This document shows positions 1 through 11,488 of a stretch of 64,000 nucleotides of DNA, in pieces (positions within the stretch are counted from its first letter, which is position 1; each line of letters starts with the position of its first letter). Source of the DNA: an uncultured Cohaesibacter sp. (lineage in GTDB: Bacteria; Pseudomonadota; Alphaproteobacteria; Rhizobiales; Cohaesibacteraceae). The DNA is taken from assembly GCF_963677725.1 (NCBI RefSeq), contig NZ_OY782507.1, positions 1 through 64,000 on the forward strand. Reading direction: 5' to 3'. The position numbers and the translations under genes are program-made. The notes under the pieces are model-generated. The model searched no databases. It worked only from the letters and a program-made list of their open reading frames with translations, and had not been told where the DNA came from.

Positions 1-246
1 TCAGAGTGTCTTGCCCAAACATTTTTTGCTCTTTTATCATCTACGACGTGAAATGTCCGCTGGACTTGCCAAATGCTTCATCTGTGGCACCAAAAGCAGG
101 TTAAGTTGATCTTGTCGCCATGTTTGCGGCGATGATGCGGACAAAGCTCTTGTGAGCGCCTCGAATCTGGCCTAACAGAAATAGAGCGAGGTGCGAACAA
201 CTCTCGGTCGTCTTACCGGCTAAGCGAAGATGGAGACAGGACAATC

Positions 247-3200
247 TTGACCGATAATGCGACCCCAGGCCAAGAACAGGAGCCGTTTTCAGACAACCCG
301 CTCCCGCAAGCCGAAACCGGGGAAGATCTGTCAAAGTCAGCTTCCTCTAGGGCACCCCGCTTGCGTCGAAAGATCCTTTGGGGCCTCGCTATCCTTGTTC
401 TGGTGTTGATGATACTGATCGGTCTGATTCTGGTTCGATTGTCGATTTCGCCAGTTTCTGTCAGTAGCTTTCTGGGCCAGATCGAAACACTGGCTGAAGA
501 GGCGCTACCACCGGGGCAACAGCTTGAGATCGAGGATGCCTTGGTCAGTTTTGCTGATCAGGGTGGGCTTGCCTTGCGTCTGTCCGGGGTTCGGCTGACG
601 GATCACAATCAAACCAAGCTGGCGGCAAAACGGATAGATCTCGTGGTCGGTCTGTTTGATTTGATCTCTTCGCGTATTCGCCCAACTGAAATCTTCATTC
701 CTGAAATGATGGTTCATGTGCGCAGGGACAAAGATGGACGCATTCTGATTGCCGGGCAGGATCCGGGGGCTGATGAAGACGTACTGGGGCCGCCGGTCCG
801 TTCGCAAGCGGTTTTTTACGATCCCGATGAGCCGGAATTTGTTTCGCTTGCCTACTCGATGCGCCGCGCGATCAAGCCGTTGACCGATCCGGATTTGAGC
901 AAACGTCCGCCTCGCATTCTGATCCGCAACACTGAAATTGTAGTTGAAGACGAGATTGAGGATAATAGTCGCAGCCTCCACAATGTCGCCTTGTCCTATA
1001 ACCCGACTGGCGAAAAGGATGATCTTTGGCGCATCGACTTTGCTGCCGATGGTCATAATGGGCGGATCGGTTTTGCAATGGCAGAATATCCGCTGGAAGA
1101 TACTCAGCAAGGGGATTCCGGCCGCTCCATCGAGCTGCGTTTTGCAGATCTGTCTTTGGCGGATCTTGCCCCCCGCTTTGCAAACAAAAGCCAGAATTTC
1201 CAATTCGCGTCATCCCTTTATGGGGCTGCCCGGTTCGACTTCGATTTGAAGGGTGAACTGGTCGATATGCGCGTGGCGCTCGACGTGGGGGCCGGGAAGC
1301 TGGAATTTGACTTCGAAGACAACGCATATCTCGATGAGGCCAGTTTGCGACTGGATTGGGATCCGGCAATCCGAGCCATGAGGCTGGAGCGTGGCAGGGT
1401 GTTGTTTGGTGAAACCGGCGGAGAGTTTCGTGGGGTGGCGGTGTGGCCTGAAAAGCGCGACGGCGATATCCGGGTTGCGATTGAAGGGACAGACATCAAG
1501 CTTGCTGCGCGGGATAATCCCAACCCTGCAAAGACCCTCAAGCAGCTTGTTCTCAATATGAAGATCGGCCGAGAAAGTGGTATTTCGACCATTGAGCGTT
1601 TTGCCGCCATTGCTGATGACGGCAACGTTCAGGGCGCAGGTTCGATGGCTTGGGTTAATGGGGAACTGACGGCGAAAATGACTTTTATCGCGTCGGAAAT
1701 GCCCTATGACCTGCTCGGCGCGATGTGGCCGGTGCCGATAGCCAATGGTGCACGCAAGTGGATTTTAGAAAATATCCAGGCCGGTCGGATGACCGGTGGG
1801 ACGATCGAATTGTCATTGTCCGAGAGCATGCTGGAGCGCAATGAGGAGAACCGGTTGATTCTGCCAGACAATTCGGTTCAGGTTCGCTTTGGTGCCGAGG
1901 ATTTGCGTATCAAGGGCTTTGGGGATTTGCCGCCAGCCGACAATGTGAATGGCAGCGGGGTGATCACCGGGCGCACCTTTACCGCGTCGATCAAGGATGG
2001 TTATTTTCTGACCAAGGCGGGACGACGCTTTGCCATCAAGTCGGGCATGATTGAAATCCCTGATCACTCCGAAAAACCACCAATTGGTGTTGTGGTTGTT
2101 GATGGGGAAGGGGATGCTGCTGCCCTTGGTGAGATTGCTGACAGTGACCCGTTGAATGTGTTGTCGCAAGAGAAGAACAAGCCGGGCGATTTGTCGGGAC
2201 GCGCTCATGCCCGCGTCAAGGTGCGCTTTCCGTTCCTCAAGGATTTGAAAAAGGAACAGGTCGATTATAGCGCCAAGATCGAGCTAAAGGATTTCTCCAG
2301 TGCGGCGGCTATCCGGGGCTACAAACTCTCTGATGCAGACCTCTCGATCAATACGGACGGTGCGCGCATTGCCATTGCTGGCAAGGGCAAGGTCGATGGT
2401 TTGGTGACCGATCTGGATCTGGTTACATCCACCGATGATTCCGTTGCTTTCTCGTCCAAATTTGCACTCAAACTGAATGATGATGATCGCCGCAATCTGG
2501 GCATAGATCTCTCAGACTGGCTTCGCGGGCCGGTTTTTGTCAAAGCCCAGCAGGATGGCGGACAAGAGGGTGTGACCCGGTTTGACGTTGATCTGACCAA
2601 GGCGGTGATCGCGCTTGATGAAATCGGTTGGAGCAAGAAGGCCAATGTGCGCGGTCGCGTGCGCTTTTCGCTGACAGACAAGGGAGGCACCCTCCTTGTT
2701 CGGGATGCCGAATTGTCTGGCGACGGATTTGAGGCGGTGGCCACAGCCGATATCGACAAGCAAAGCGGTCTGAAGAAATTGACGGTGGCCAATCTCAAGC
2801 TCAGCCGTGGGGATCGGTTGCGTCTTGACGTGGTGCAGAGCCAGCCCGATTTCTACACGGCACGGCTGACCGGCGATGTGTTGGATTTACGAGGTAAATT
2901 CCTCTCTGGCGGTGTTGGGGCGTCGGCCAAGAAAGACAGTGGTGCGAAAGGAAGCTTCCGGGTCAATATGGCATTGAACAAGGTTGTCGGGCTATCGGGG
3001 CATACGCTGAAAGACTTCACCGCGAGCATTCTGACAGTGAATGGCAAGGACAAGAGCATCAAGGCCAAGGGTCTGATTGATGGACGGTCTCAATTGTCCG
3101 TTGATACCAAACAGGAAAAATATCCGACCGTGCAAATTTCCAGTGGCGATGCAGGTGCCTTGCTGCGGTTCACAGGGGCGCTTGATCGGGTGTTGGGCGG

Positions 3201-3681
3201 GCGTCTGGCCATGTCCGTTGCCTTGCAGGACGGATGGAACAAGGTCTCCGGATCGTTGCTTATGAAGGATTTCAACCTTTCTGGGCGCGTCCAGCGGCAA
3301 CGCGAGCAAAGCAGCGGCGGCAAGCAGGTGAGCAATGACTTTGCCAAGCTGACGCTGCAATTCTCGGGTCAAAACGGTATCTATCGCATTCGGGACGGCG
3401 TTCTCAAAAGCGCAGCACTTGGTGCGACCATGGGCGGCAGCCTTAATCTGAAGGAAAAGACCCTTTCGCTCGGCGGTACCTATATTCCAGCCTATGGCCT
3501 GAACAACATTTTCAGCCGGGTGCCCGTGCTCGGGCGCATCATTGGCGGGCGCAAAAATGAGGGATTGATCGGCATAACCTTCAAGGTGAAGGGCAGTTTG
3601 TCGAACCCGCAAGTCTTCATCAATCCAGCATCGGTTTTGGCGCCGGGTATGTTCCGGCAGATTTTCGAGTTCAACCGATAA
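247..3681 (+). CDS. Large AsmA/YhdP-like (DUF3971) envelope protein
   Basis: The 1144-residue protein has a basic, proline-rich cytoplasmic N-terminus, one membrane helix at about residues 43-63 (rich in L, V, I), and then a very long beta-rich periplasmic region with a C-terminal AsmA-like part. This is the layout of the YhdP/AsmA superfamily, whose members are thought to bridge the periplasm and move phospholipid to the outer membrane; that role is family knowledge, not visible here. The start is a TTG with GGAG at 232-235; no in-frame ATG lies nearby that would keep the membrane helix at a usual distance. It converges on tyrS and shares a bidirectional terminator with it. The family call is firm; the substrate is unknown. 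Confidence 0.8.
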   Translation: MTDNATPGQEQEPFSDNPLPQAETGEDLSKSASSRAPRLRRKILWGLAILVLVLMILIGLILVRLSISPVSVSSFLGQIETLAEEALPPGQQLEIEDALVSFADQGGLALRLSGVRLTDHNQTKLAAKRIDLVVGLFDLISSRIRPTEIFIPEMMVHVRRDKDGRILIAGQDPGADEDVLGPPVRSQAVFYDPDEPEFVSLAYSMRRAIKPLTDPDLSKRPPRILIRNTEIVVEDEIEDNSRSLHNVALSYNPTGEKDDLWRIDFAADGHNGRIGFAMAEYPLEDTQQGDSGRSIELRFADLSLADLAPRFANKSQNFQFASSLYGAARFDFDLKGELVDMRVALDVGAGKLEFDFEDNAYLDEASLRLDWDPAIRAMRLERGRVLFGETGGEFRGVAVWPEKRDGDIRVAIEGTDIKLAARDNPNPAKTLKQLVLNMKIGRESGISTIERFAAIADDGNVQGAGSMAWVNGELTAKMTFIASEMPYDLLGAMWPVPIANGARKWILENIQAGRMTGGTIELSLSESMLERNEENRLILPDNSVQVRFGAEDLRIKGFGDLPPADNVNGSGVITGRTFTASIKDGYFLTKAGRRFAIKSGMIEIPDHSEKPPIGVVVVDGEGDAAALGEIADSDPLNVLSQEKNKPGDLSGRAHARVKVRFPFLKDLKKEQVDYSAKIELKDFSSAAAIRGYKLSDADLSINTDGARIAIAGKGKVDGLVTDLDLVTSTDDSVAFSSKFALKLNDDDRRNLGIDLSDWLRGPVFVKAQQDGGQEGVTRFDVDLTKAVIALDEIGWSKKANVRGRVRFSLTDKGGTLLVRDAELSGDGFEAVATADIDKQSGLKKLTVANLKLSRGDRLRLDVVQSQPDFYTARLTGDVLDLRGKFLSGGVGASAKKDSGAKGSFRVNMALNKVVGLSGHTLKDFTASILTVNGKDKSIKAKGLIDGRSQLSVDTKQEKYPTVQISSGDAGALLRFTGALDRVLGGRLAMSVALQDGWNKVSGSLLMKDFNLSGRVQRQREQSSGGKQVSNDFAKLTLQFSGQNGIYRIRDGVLKSAALGATMGGSLNLKEKTLSLGGTYIPAYGLNNIFSRVPVLGRIIGGRKNEGLIGITFKVKGSLSNPQVFINPASVLAPGMFRQIFEFNR

Positions 3682-3704
3682 AGTCGCCAGATCTTTGGCG
3701 CATG

Positions 3705-3732
3705 AAAAAGGCTCCTCGAAGGGAGCCTTTTT
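3705..3732. terminator. Bidirectional rho-independent terminator
   Basis: AAAAAGGCTCC (3705-3715) pairs with GGAGCCTTTTT (3722-3732) around a six-base loop. T-runs lie at the 3' side on both strands, so it can end both the DUF3971 gene and the converging tyrS. Confidence 0.85.
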
Positions 3733-3753
3733 TGTATCTCGTGCAAGGGGTGC

Positions 3754-5010
3754 TCAGCTCAATTTGAGGAGCACATGTTTTTTCTTGCCCATGGAGAGCT
3801 TGATGACGCCGTCCTCATTGAGATCGGCCTTTGTGATCAAAGCAGTCTCGTCTGCGACAGGATTGTCATTGAGCTTGAAAGCGCCACCCTTGATCGAGCG
3901 GCGGGCTTCACCGTTGGATTTGGCAAGACCTGCGGTGACAAAGGCGGAGAGGATACCCAAGCCTGCATCAAGATCGCTTTGGGCAACCTCAACCGTTGGT
4001 AGATTGGCAGCAGAGGCCTGTCCGGCCTCAAAGGTCTTGCGGGCGGTTTCTGCGGCTTCTTCGGCGGCTGTGCGTCCGTGAATCAGTGCGGTGGCTTCGG
4101 TTGCCAGGATCTTCTTGGCTTCGTTTAACTCGTTGCCTTCCAATGCCTCAAGGCGGCGCACTTCATCCATGGGTATGGTGGTGTAGAGCCTGAGGAAACG
4201 ACTGACATCAGCATCACCGGCATTGCGCCAGAATTGCCAATAGTCATAAGGGCTATACATGTCTGAACGCAGCCAGACCGCACCATCCACCGATTTGCCC
4301 ATTTTCGAGCCGTCGGATTTGGTGATCAAGGGAACGGTCAGGGCGAAGGTTTCGCTCTGGTTCATGCGGCGGCAAAGATCAATACCAGAGACGATGTTGC
4401 CCCACTGGTCCGATCCACCCATCTGCAGGCGGCAGCCATATTCCTTGTTCAAGACCGTGTAGTCATAAGACTGCAAGATCATGTAGTTCAGCTCAATGAA
4501 GGACAGGGCCTGCTCGCGCTCAAGGCGCAGGCGCACGCTGTCACGGGCGAGCATCTGATTGACCGAGAATTTCGATCCGATATCGCGCAGGAATTCGATA
4601 TAATTGAGCTTGAGGAGCCAGTCGGCATTGTCGACCTGAACGGCATCGGTTGCGCCGTCACCAAAGGTCAGCAGCTTGGCGAAAATATCGCGAATGCTTT
4701 CCTTGTTTTCCTGAATCTTGGCTGGTGTTAGCAATTGACGCGTTTCGTCGCGGCCTGAAGGGTCGCCCACCATGGTGGTGCCGCCACCCATCAGGGTGAT
4801 GGGGCGGTGACCGGTCTGCTGCAGCCAATGCAACATCATGATGGAGACCAGATTGCCCACATGCAGGGAAGCTGCGGTGCAATCATAGCCCGTATAAGCA
4901 GTAACCGTTTCCTTGCAAAAGAGTTGATCCAGCCCTTCCGGGTCCGAGCACTGATGAATGAAGCCGCGCTCATTCAGAATGTGTAAAAAATCGGATTTGA
5001 AGGCGGTCAT
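3754..5010 (-). CDS. tyrS: Tyrosyl-tRNA synthetase
   Basis: This class I aminoacyl-tRNA synthetase activates tyrosine with ATP and loads it on tRNA-Tyr in the cytoplasm. The 418-residue protein shows the HIGH-type signature HVGN at 50-53, the KMSKS-type loop as KMGKS at 236-240, the tyrosine pocket around YTGYDCTA (39-46) and [10 protein letters not shown] (196-205), and a C-terminal S4 RNA-binding domain at about 350-415. Length and motif order match the bacterial TyrS family. It is transcribed alone, divergent from anmK across a 296-bp gap and convergent with the DUF3971 gene. Nothing suggests damage. Confidence 0.97.
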   Translation of the reverse strand: MTAFKSDFLHILNERGFIHQCSDPEGLDQLFCKETVTAYTGYDCTAASLHVGNLVSIMMLHWLQQTGHRPITLMGGGTTMVGDPSGRDETRQLLTPAKIQENKESIRDIFAKLLTFGDGATDAVQVDNADWLLKLNYIEFLRDIGSKFSVNQMLARDSVRLRLEREQALSFIELNYMILQSYDYTVLNKEYGCRLQMGGSDQWGNIVSGIDLCRRMNQSETFALTVPLITKSDGSKMGKSVDGAVWLRSDMYSPYDYWQFWRNAGDADVSRFLRLYTTIPMDEVRRLEALEGNELNEAKKILATEATALIHGRTAAEEAAETARKTFEAGQASAANLPTVEVAQSDLDAGLGILSAFVTAGLAKSNGEARRSIKGGAFKLNDNPVADETALITKADLNEDGVIKLSMGKKKHVLLKLS

Positions 5011-5306
5011 AGCCGCTTTTCTCCTTCATAAAACGGTTGTTGCTTCTTTGTGACATTGGGGTGGTTGCCTAAAGGCGACCGAAACCCCAAATTGCGTGAC
5101 ATGGCCCGTTGCTCGTTGGATCTATCTCCAATCGCGCCCAGTCCATATGTGGTTTGAATTCATCCGCATTTCCAGCAATAGGTTTCTCGCTAGGATTGCA
5201 TTAGGATGATGCGTCGCTGATGGGACGGCACTACATGCACCATTGGCCGACTGTCTAGCAAAGATCGGATTAAAGATCACTAGCAAGAATGAGATAAGGG
5301 GACAAA

Positions 5307-6458
5307 ATGGCTAATAATGACGCAAAAATGTCGATCGCTGTGGGACTCATGAGCGGAACTTCGTGTGATGGCGTCGATGCTGCCCTGATCGAGACGGATG
5401 GTGTGCAATTTGCTCGACCTCTCGCGTCGATTTTTCGACCCTATAGTGAGGAAGAGCAAGCCTTGTTGCGTCAGGCGCTGGTGGATGCCCGTGGGATGAC
5501 CGACCGGGCTGCCCGACCGGGCGCGTTGGCTGATGCCGAAAGGCTTATCACGCAAGCGCACAAGGAAGCCGTTGAGACTTTGCTGGCCAGTAGCAAGGGT
5601 AAAAAATATCGCCCGGACGTGATCGGCTTTCATGGCCAGACGGTATGGCATGATCCGGCCAATCGGCTGACTGTGCAGATTGGTGACGGGCAGGCCTTGG
5701 CCGATGCCTTTGGGGTGCCGGTGGTTTATGACTTCCGGGCGGCTGATGTGGCGCTTGGCGGGCAGGGAGCGCCGATGGTGCCGGTCTATCACAGCGCTAT
5801 CCAGCAGCAGCTCGAACTGCCGTTGCCCATTGCTTTTGTCAATATTGGTGGGGTTGCCAATATCACCTTCATTGGTGCGAGCGGCATGATGACTGCCTTT
5901 GATAGTGGGCCGGGCAATGCCCTGATCAATGACTTCGTGCGCGAGAAGGCCGGACTTGATATGGATGAAGGTGGCAAACTGGCGCGGGCCGGATCGATTG
6001 ATTATCTGGTGTTGGCGACAATCATGGCCGATCCCTATTTCCGCAAACCTGCACCGAAATCCATTGATCGCAATGCCTTTGATATTTCAGCGGTCATGAG
6101 CAAAAGCCTTGAGGATGGTGCAGCGACGCTTGCCGCCCTGACGGCTGAAACCATCGCTCTTGGGCTTGAGCATATGGAGCAGTTGGAGCGACATCCCGCC
6201 GAGATGGTGGTGGTCTGTGGTGGCGGGCAGCATAATCATTTTCTGATGGATCAGTTGCGCGGTGCGCTGGATATGCCGGTTATGCCTGCGGATGATCTAG
6301 GCTGGAAGGGTGATACATTGGAAGCTGAAGCCTTTGGTTATCTGGCCGTGCGGTCGCAGTTGGGCATGCCGTTGACCTATCCGGGGACCACCGGGGTGCC
6401 CAAACCGACGCGCGGTGGGGTTTTAGCGGAGCCTGTGGCTAAGTCTGACCCTTCGTGA
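5307..6458 (+). CDS. anmK: Anhydro-N-acetylmuramic acid kinase
   Basis: AnmK phosphorylates and hydrolyses 1,6-anhydro-MurNAc released by lytic transglycosylases to give MurNAc-6-phosphate, a step of peptidoglycan recycling in the cytoplasm. The 383-residue protein opens with the family hallmark GLMSGTSCDGVDAALIE (13-29) and keeps the ASKHA-fold glycine-rich motifs FVNIGGVANITF and VVCGGGQHN. The ATG at 5307 has AAGGGG about eight bases upstream. The gene lies divergent to tyrS, an arrangement common in Hyphomicrobiales. It is full length and intact. Confidence 0.95.
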   Translation: MANNDAKMSIAVGLMSGTSCDGVDAALIETDGVQFARPLASIFRPYSEEEQALLRQALVDARGMTDRAARPGALADAERLITQAHKEAVETLLASSKGKKYRPDVIGFHGQTVWHDPANRLTVQIGDGQALADAFGVPVVYDFRAADVALGGQGAPMVPVYHSAIQQQLELPLPIAFVNIGGVANITFIGASGMMTAFDSGPGNALINDFVREKAGLDMDEGGKLARAGSIDYLVLATIMADPYFRKPAPKSIDRNAFDISAVMSKSLEDGAATLAALTAETIALGLEHMEQLERHPAEMVVVCGGGQHNHFLMDQLRGALDMPVMPADDLGWKGDTLEAEAFGYLAVRSQLGMPLTYPGTTGVPKPTRGGVLAEPVAKSDPS

Positions 6459-6641
6459 GGTTGCATATGGCATTGGCTTGCAGATAGCGCTTGAGGCCGT
6501 GTGGGCGATTGGGCGTGATGCAGGGCGATCGAGTGACCCTTTTTGACAGGGTGTGAGCGGGAGAAGCAGGTTGCCTTCTTTTTCCAAGGGATTATGGTTT
6601 GGCGCGACTGCCCTAATCTCACCCGCTCTGGAGACTGTCTG

Positions 6642-7352
6642 ATGGTTCTTTTGCGCAGCGCTTTGCGTCCCTGCCTGCTCGCCTTTGCCCTTTTTGTGAT
6701 GGTGCCGCCTGATGCGCGGGCCGATATGGATGTCTGGGAGGCTTATCGTACCGAACGCGAGACACAGTCAGGCAAGGAAATCGGCGATCTCGATCTGATC
6801 TATAATCGCTGGTTGCTGCGCTCCCGCAGTCTGGAAAGTGTCTATCTGGGCTTTCCGATGACGCGGATGACATATGACAAGCGTTACATTCTGCCCGACA
6901 CGGATGCATTCGCGGAATTGGAGTCTTTATTCAAGGAGCCCAAAGTGGGGGTGCGGATGGCGCCGGACGGAATCAAGCTGGCCTTTGTCGGCATGCCCTT
7001 TGAGAAGAAACGCCAGCTGTATGATCTCTCCACCAAGACGCGGGTTTGGGCGGAAGTCTTCCTTGACCGCAAGAGGATTGCCAATACCGATGTCTATATG
7101 GTCAATCCGGTCGCCTTTATACTGCCTATGAATTTTCTTGAAGGACTGGATGAGAAGGGGTTTCTCAGTCGCTTGCAGGAAAGCTGGCAGTGGCGGGTGC
7201 AGGTCTATTATGGTGATGAAGTGGGCTATGTCTATTCCGGCCCACTGGCAGGGGCCGACAAGGCCGTGGCCGCCGCGCGCGACGAACTCGAATGGCGACA
7301 GGAGCAAAAGGCAAATGGCGCGACAACGCCACGCAATCTGGACTTCTGGTGA
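6642..7352 (+). CDS. Secreted protein of unknown function
   Basis: A longer reading from 6543 is possible, but the ATG at 6642 has GGAG at 6630-6633 and begins a classic Sec signal peptide (hydrophobic core about residues 10-20, cleavage after ARA at 27). The mature part is about 209 residues, with no cysteines, no further membrane helix and many charged and aromatic residues. I do not recognise the family. It lies 184 bp after anmK on the same strand and ends at a strong terminator, so it may be its own unit or the end of an anmK transcript. Periplasmic location is inferred from the signal peptide. Confidence 0.75.
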   Translation: MVLLRSALRPCLLAFALFVMVPPDARADMDVWEAYRTERETQSGKEIGDLDLIYNRWLLRSRSLESVYLGFPMTRMTYDKRYILPDTDAFAELESLFKEPKVGVRMAPDGIKLAFVGMPFEKKRQLYDLSTKTRVWAEVFLDRKRIANTDVYMVNPVAFILPMNFLEGLDEKGFLSRLQESWQWRVQVYYGDEVGYVYSGPLAGADKAVAAARDELEWRQEQKANGATTPRNLDFW

Positions 7353-7384
7353 CCGGAGAGTCTGTCAAACCTGTCTTTAAAAGC

Positions 7385-7416
7385 AAAAAAGCCGCCTCAA
7401 TGATGGGCGGCTTTTT
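7385..7416. terminator. Bidirectional rho-independent terminator
   Basis: AAAAAAGCCGCC pairs with GGCGGCTTTTT (7406-7416). It serves the secreted protein gene on the plus strand and the hydrolase on the minus strand. Confidence 0.85.
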
Positions 7417-7435
7417 CATTGGCTAAAAAACGGGC

Positions 7436-8140
7436 TTAAGCGTGAATGGCTTTTTCTGCCTGATCGCCGCCTTCGGTCACATCCTCAAGCTGGGAAGGAT
7501 CAAAGCCAATGCGGCGGTCGAGATAATTGGCGCAGACATTGATCAGCTGATCGGTCTCTTCCTTGAAGAAGTGGTTTGCGCCGGGAATGATTTCCTGATC
7601 GATGACAATGCCCTTCTGGGTTTTCAGCTTGTCAACGAGGGCCTGTACATCCTTGTGCGGCACCACCTTGTCCATGCCGCCATGGGTGATGAGACCGGAA
7701 GACGGGCAAGGGGCAAGGAAAGAGAAATCATAGAGGTTGGCCGGAGGAGCTATCGAAATGAAGCCATCAACTTCCGGACGGCGCATCAGAAGCTGCATAC
7801 CGATCCAGGCGCCAAAAGAGAAGCCTGCAATCCAGACGCCGGGGGCCTCTGAATGATAGGTTTGAACCCAGTCAAGGGCTGCCGCCGCATCGGAAAGCTC
7901 TCCGACGCCATGGTCAAAGGCGCCCTGTGAGCGACCAACGCCGCGGAAGTTGAAGCGCAGCACGGTGAAGCCGCGCCGGGCGAACATGTAATAGAGATTA
8001 TAGATAATCTCGTTGTTCATCGTGCCGCCAAAGCGCGGGTGCGGATGTAAGATAAGTGCAATGGGAGCCTTGCGATTCTTTGATGGATGCAAACGGCCTT
8101 CCAGGCGCCCCGCAGGGCCATTGAAGATCACCTCTGGCAT
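7436..8140 (-). CDS. Alpha/beta hydrolase
   Basis: The 234-residue cytoplasmic protein has an alpha/beta-hydrolase core: oxyanion-hole segment HPHPRFGG (32-39), nucleophile elbow GFSFG with Ser108, a candidate acid in HGGMDKVVP (about 160-168) and the catalytic histidine in GANHFF (about 198). The compact dienelactone-hydrolase-like form is widespread in alphaproteobacteria and often sits beside the SUF operon. The substrate is unknown. The reading frame extends upstream to 8239, but the ATG at 8140 has an AGAGAGGA ribosome-binding site and matches the usual start MPEVIFNGPAG. It is divergent from the suf operon, sharing the 366-bp gap. Confidence 0.88.
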   Translation of the reverse strand: MPEVIFNGPAGRLEGRLHPSKNRKAPIALILHPHPRFGGTMNNEIIYNLYYMFARRGFTVLRFNFRGVGRSQGAFDHGVGELSDAAAALDWVQTYHSEAPGVWIAGFSFGAWIGMQLLMRRPEVDGFISIAPPANLYDFSFLAPCPSSGLITHGGMDKVVPHKDVQALVDKLKTQKGIVIDQEIIPGANHFFKEETDQLINVCANYLDRRIGFDPSQLEDVTEGGDQAEKAIHA

Positions 8141-8506
8141 ATATGCCCGGTCCTCTCTCTTTGTTGTTGCTTCATCAGGGGCATTTCGCCCCCAATCACC
8201 CGTCTTTGATCGCCACTCTATGCCGTGTCGCAGTGGCATTTATGTGTAAATGCCTATTTTTTACAGCCTGCGAAACGGATATAACTTGACTGCGAGAGGC
8301 AAGTTTTATAGCGTCAATTTAGAATAATTCAAAACTGAAGGTGGGTGCTCCTTGTTATGTTGTCTTCATAGCACAAAGGAATGGCCCTTTTTCAAGTGTT
8401 TTAGTTGCCGAGGTTGCTTAATTCTTGTGTGACTGCCTGTTGCCGGGCCGGAGACCTGCTGTTTGAGCCTGATACCTTTTTGGGACCCTGATATAATTAC
8501 TGGCGA
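8141..8506. other. Intergenic control region between hydrolase and suf operon
   Basis: This 366-bp non-coding gap holds the promoters of two divergent units. Visible elements are a TTGACT hexamer (8286-8291), an A/T-rich inverted repeat resembling an Irr box (8318-8334), and a perfect TATAAT (8492-8497) close to the first suf gene. No open frame is credible here. Confidence 0.6.
8318..8334 (+). promoter_or_regulatory. Candidate Irr box (iron control element)
   Basis: The sequence TTTAGAA-taa-TTCAAAA is a 7-3-7 inverted repeat with one mismatch. It agrees closely with the ICE/Irr motif TTTAGAA-N3-TTCTAAA known from rhizobia. Its place just after a possible -35 (8286-8291) and -10 (TATAGC, 8307-8312), upstream of a SUF operon, fits repression by Irr under low iron. 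Binding is inferred. Confidence 0.5.
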
Positions 8507-9703
8507 ATGAATATCATGTTGCGAGCCTATCTAGACCATAATGCGACTTCTCCTTTGCGCCCGTCTGTGCGCGACGCGATGATGGCAGCATGGGATGTGG
8601 GAGGAAATCCGTCTTCTGTTCATATGGAAGGGCGCGCGGCGCGCGGGCTGATCGAGAAGGCGCGCGGACAAGTCGCGTCTCTGGTTGGAGCGCGAGCCAG
8701 CGATGTGATCTTCACCTCCGGGGCAAGTGAGGCCAATATGCTGGCTTTGTCGCCTGAGATGAAGGAAGCCTATGAGGCAAGCCCGGCTTCGCATTTGTAT
8801 ATAAGCGCCATTGAGCATCCCTCTGTGCGCTCTGCCGGACGTTTTTCTGCCCAAGCGGTCAGCGAAATCCCGGTCACTGGCGACGGTGTGGTTGATGTCA
8901 ACGCCTTGCGTGCCTTGCTGGAGGCCCATGATCAGACGAGCGGACGGGCAATGATTGCCGTGATGGCGGTCAATAGCGAGACCGGTGTCATCCAGCCGAT
9001 GCATGCAATTGGCAAACTCGCAGCCGAATTCAACGCCTATTTTCATCTTGATGCTGTGCAGGCCGCAGGGCGCATTCCACTTGTTCTGCCCGAGATTGGC
9101 TGTACCAGCCTGTCGCTGTCTGCTCATAAGCTTGGTGGCCCCAAAGGGGTGGGCGCTTTGGTGATGGCCCGCGAAGGGCTGGAGCCGTTGCCGCTGATAA
9201 CCGGTGGCCCTCAGGAAAATCGTCTGCGTGCCGGCACCGAGAATGTGGCTGGCATTGCTGGCTTTGCCGAGGCTTGCCTCAGTGCAGAAGGCGCGCTTGT
9301 CGCAAATGATGATGGTATAGCCAAACAAACAAAGCTGCGTGACGCCTTTGAGGCAGAGCTGGTTGCCATGGCGCCGGACGTGATTGTGTTCGGTCAGAAG
9401 AGCCCACGGGTTGGCAATAGCTGCCAATTTGCGATTCCGGGTTTAAGAGGGGAAACAACCCTCATTCAGCTTGACCTCGGTGGCGTGGCGGTGAGTTCCG
9501 GCTCTGCCTGTTCATCAGGGAAAGTGACCGCATCCCATGTGCTGACGGCAATGGGATTTGGCGCAAATGTTGCCAGTGGTGCTATCCGCGTGAGCTTTGG
9601 CTGGAACAGTGAAGAGGCGGATTTGGCGCTGTTGATCAAGCAGTTGCGTAAAATATGCGAGAAAAACTCAATAAATGCGCCCCGCCTTGTTGAGAATGCT
9701 TAG
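8507..9703 (+). CDS. Cysteine desulfurase, NifS/IscS-like (first gene of suf operon)
   Basis: A PLP enzyme of 398 residues that takes sulfur from cysteine as an enzyme-bound persulfide for Fe-S assembly. The PLP-binding lysine lies in LSAHKLGGPKG (Lys about 208) and the mobile-loop cysteine in SSGSACSSGK (Cys335), the group I (NifS/IscS) pattern, unlike the group II SufS encoded later in the same operon. It lies 260 bp before sufB. No clear ribosome-binding site precedes the ATG at 8507 or the in-frame ATG at 8516, whereas a TATAAT sits only 10 bp before it, so a leaderless message is possible. Hyphomicrobiales often carry a desulfurase at this place. Confidence 0.93.
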   Translation: MNIMLRAYLDHNATSPLRPSVRDAMMAAWDVGGNPSSVHMEGRAARGLIEKARGQVASLVGARASDVIFTSGASEANMLALSPEMKEAYEASPASHLYISAIEHPSVRSAGRFSAQAVSEIPVTGDGVVDVNALRALLEAHDQTSGRAMIAVMAVNSETGVIQPMHAIGKLAAEFNAYFHLDAVQAAGRIPLVLPEIGCTSLSLSAHKLGGPKGVGALVMAREGLEPLPLITGGPQENRLRAGTENVAGIAGFAEACLSAEGALVANDDGIAKQTKLRDAFEAELVAMAPDVIVFGQKSPRVGNSCQFAIPGLRGETTLIQLDLGGVAVSSGSACSSGKVTASHVLTAMGFGANVASGAIRVSFGWNSEEADLALLIKQLRKICEKNSINAPRLVENA

Positions 9704-9963
9704 GGTGAATGCCTATATAGGGGTTGAAGTGACTTCTTAATCGCTTGTTTTTGTGAGCGATTATCAAAATGAAATGGATGTGTCCCACCTGCGTGTTTGG
9801 GTGAGACATCAGGGTGAAATGGGATGTCGCACCACCTGCCATCGGATATCCCGGACGGTTTCACCTCGCTGACGGCGTTTTGTCAGATCTACGATGATGC
9901 AGAGGGAGTGGCTGAAAAGCCCATTGACCGCGGTCCTTGAAACCGCTCAACATGGAGTAGCAG

Positions 9964-11448
<1,485 letters not shown>

Positions 11449-11488
11449 ACTAGGCAGATCAGAGTTTTAGCACTCGAAGGAACCGAAG

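Noticed and set aside
101-334. 77-codon minus-strand frame at the window start
   Set aside because: Overlaps the start of the large envelope gene, has no ribosome-binding site and no protein-like pattern. The first 246 bases look non-coding.
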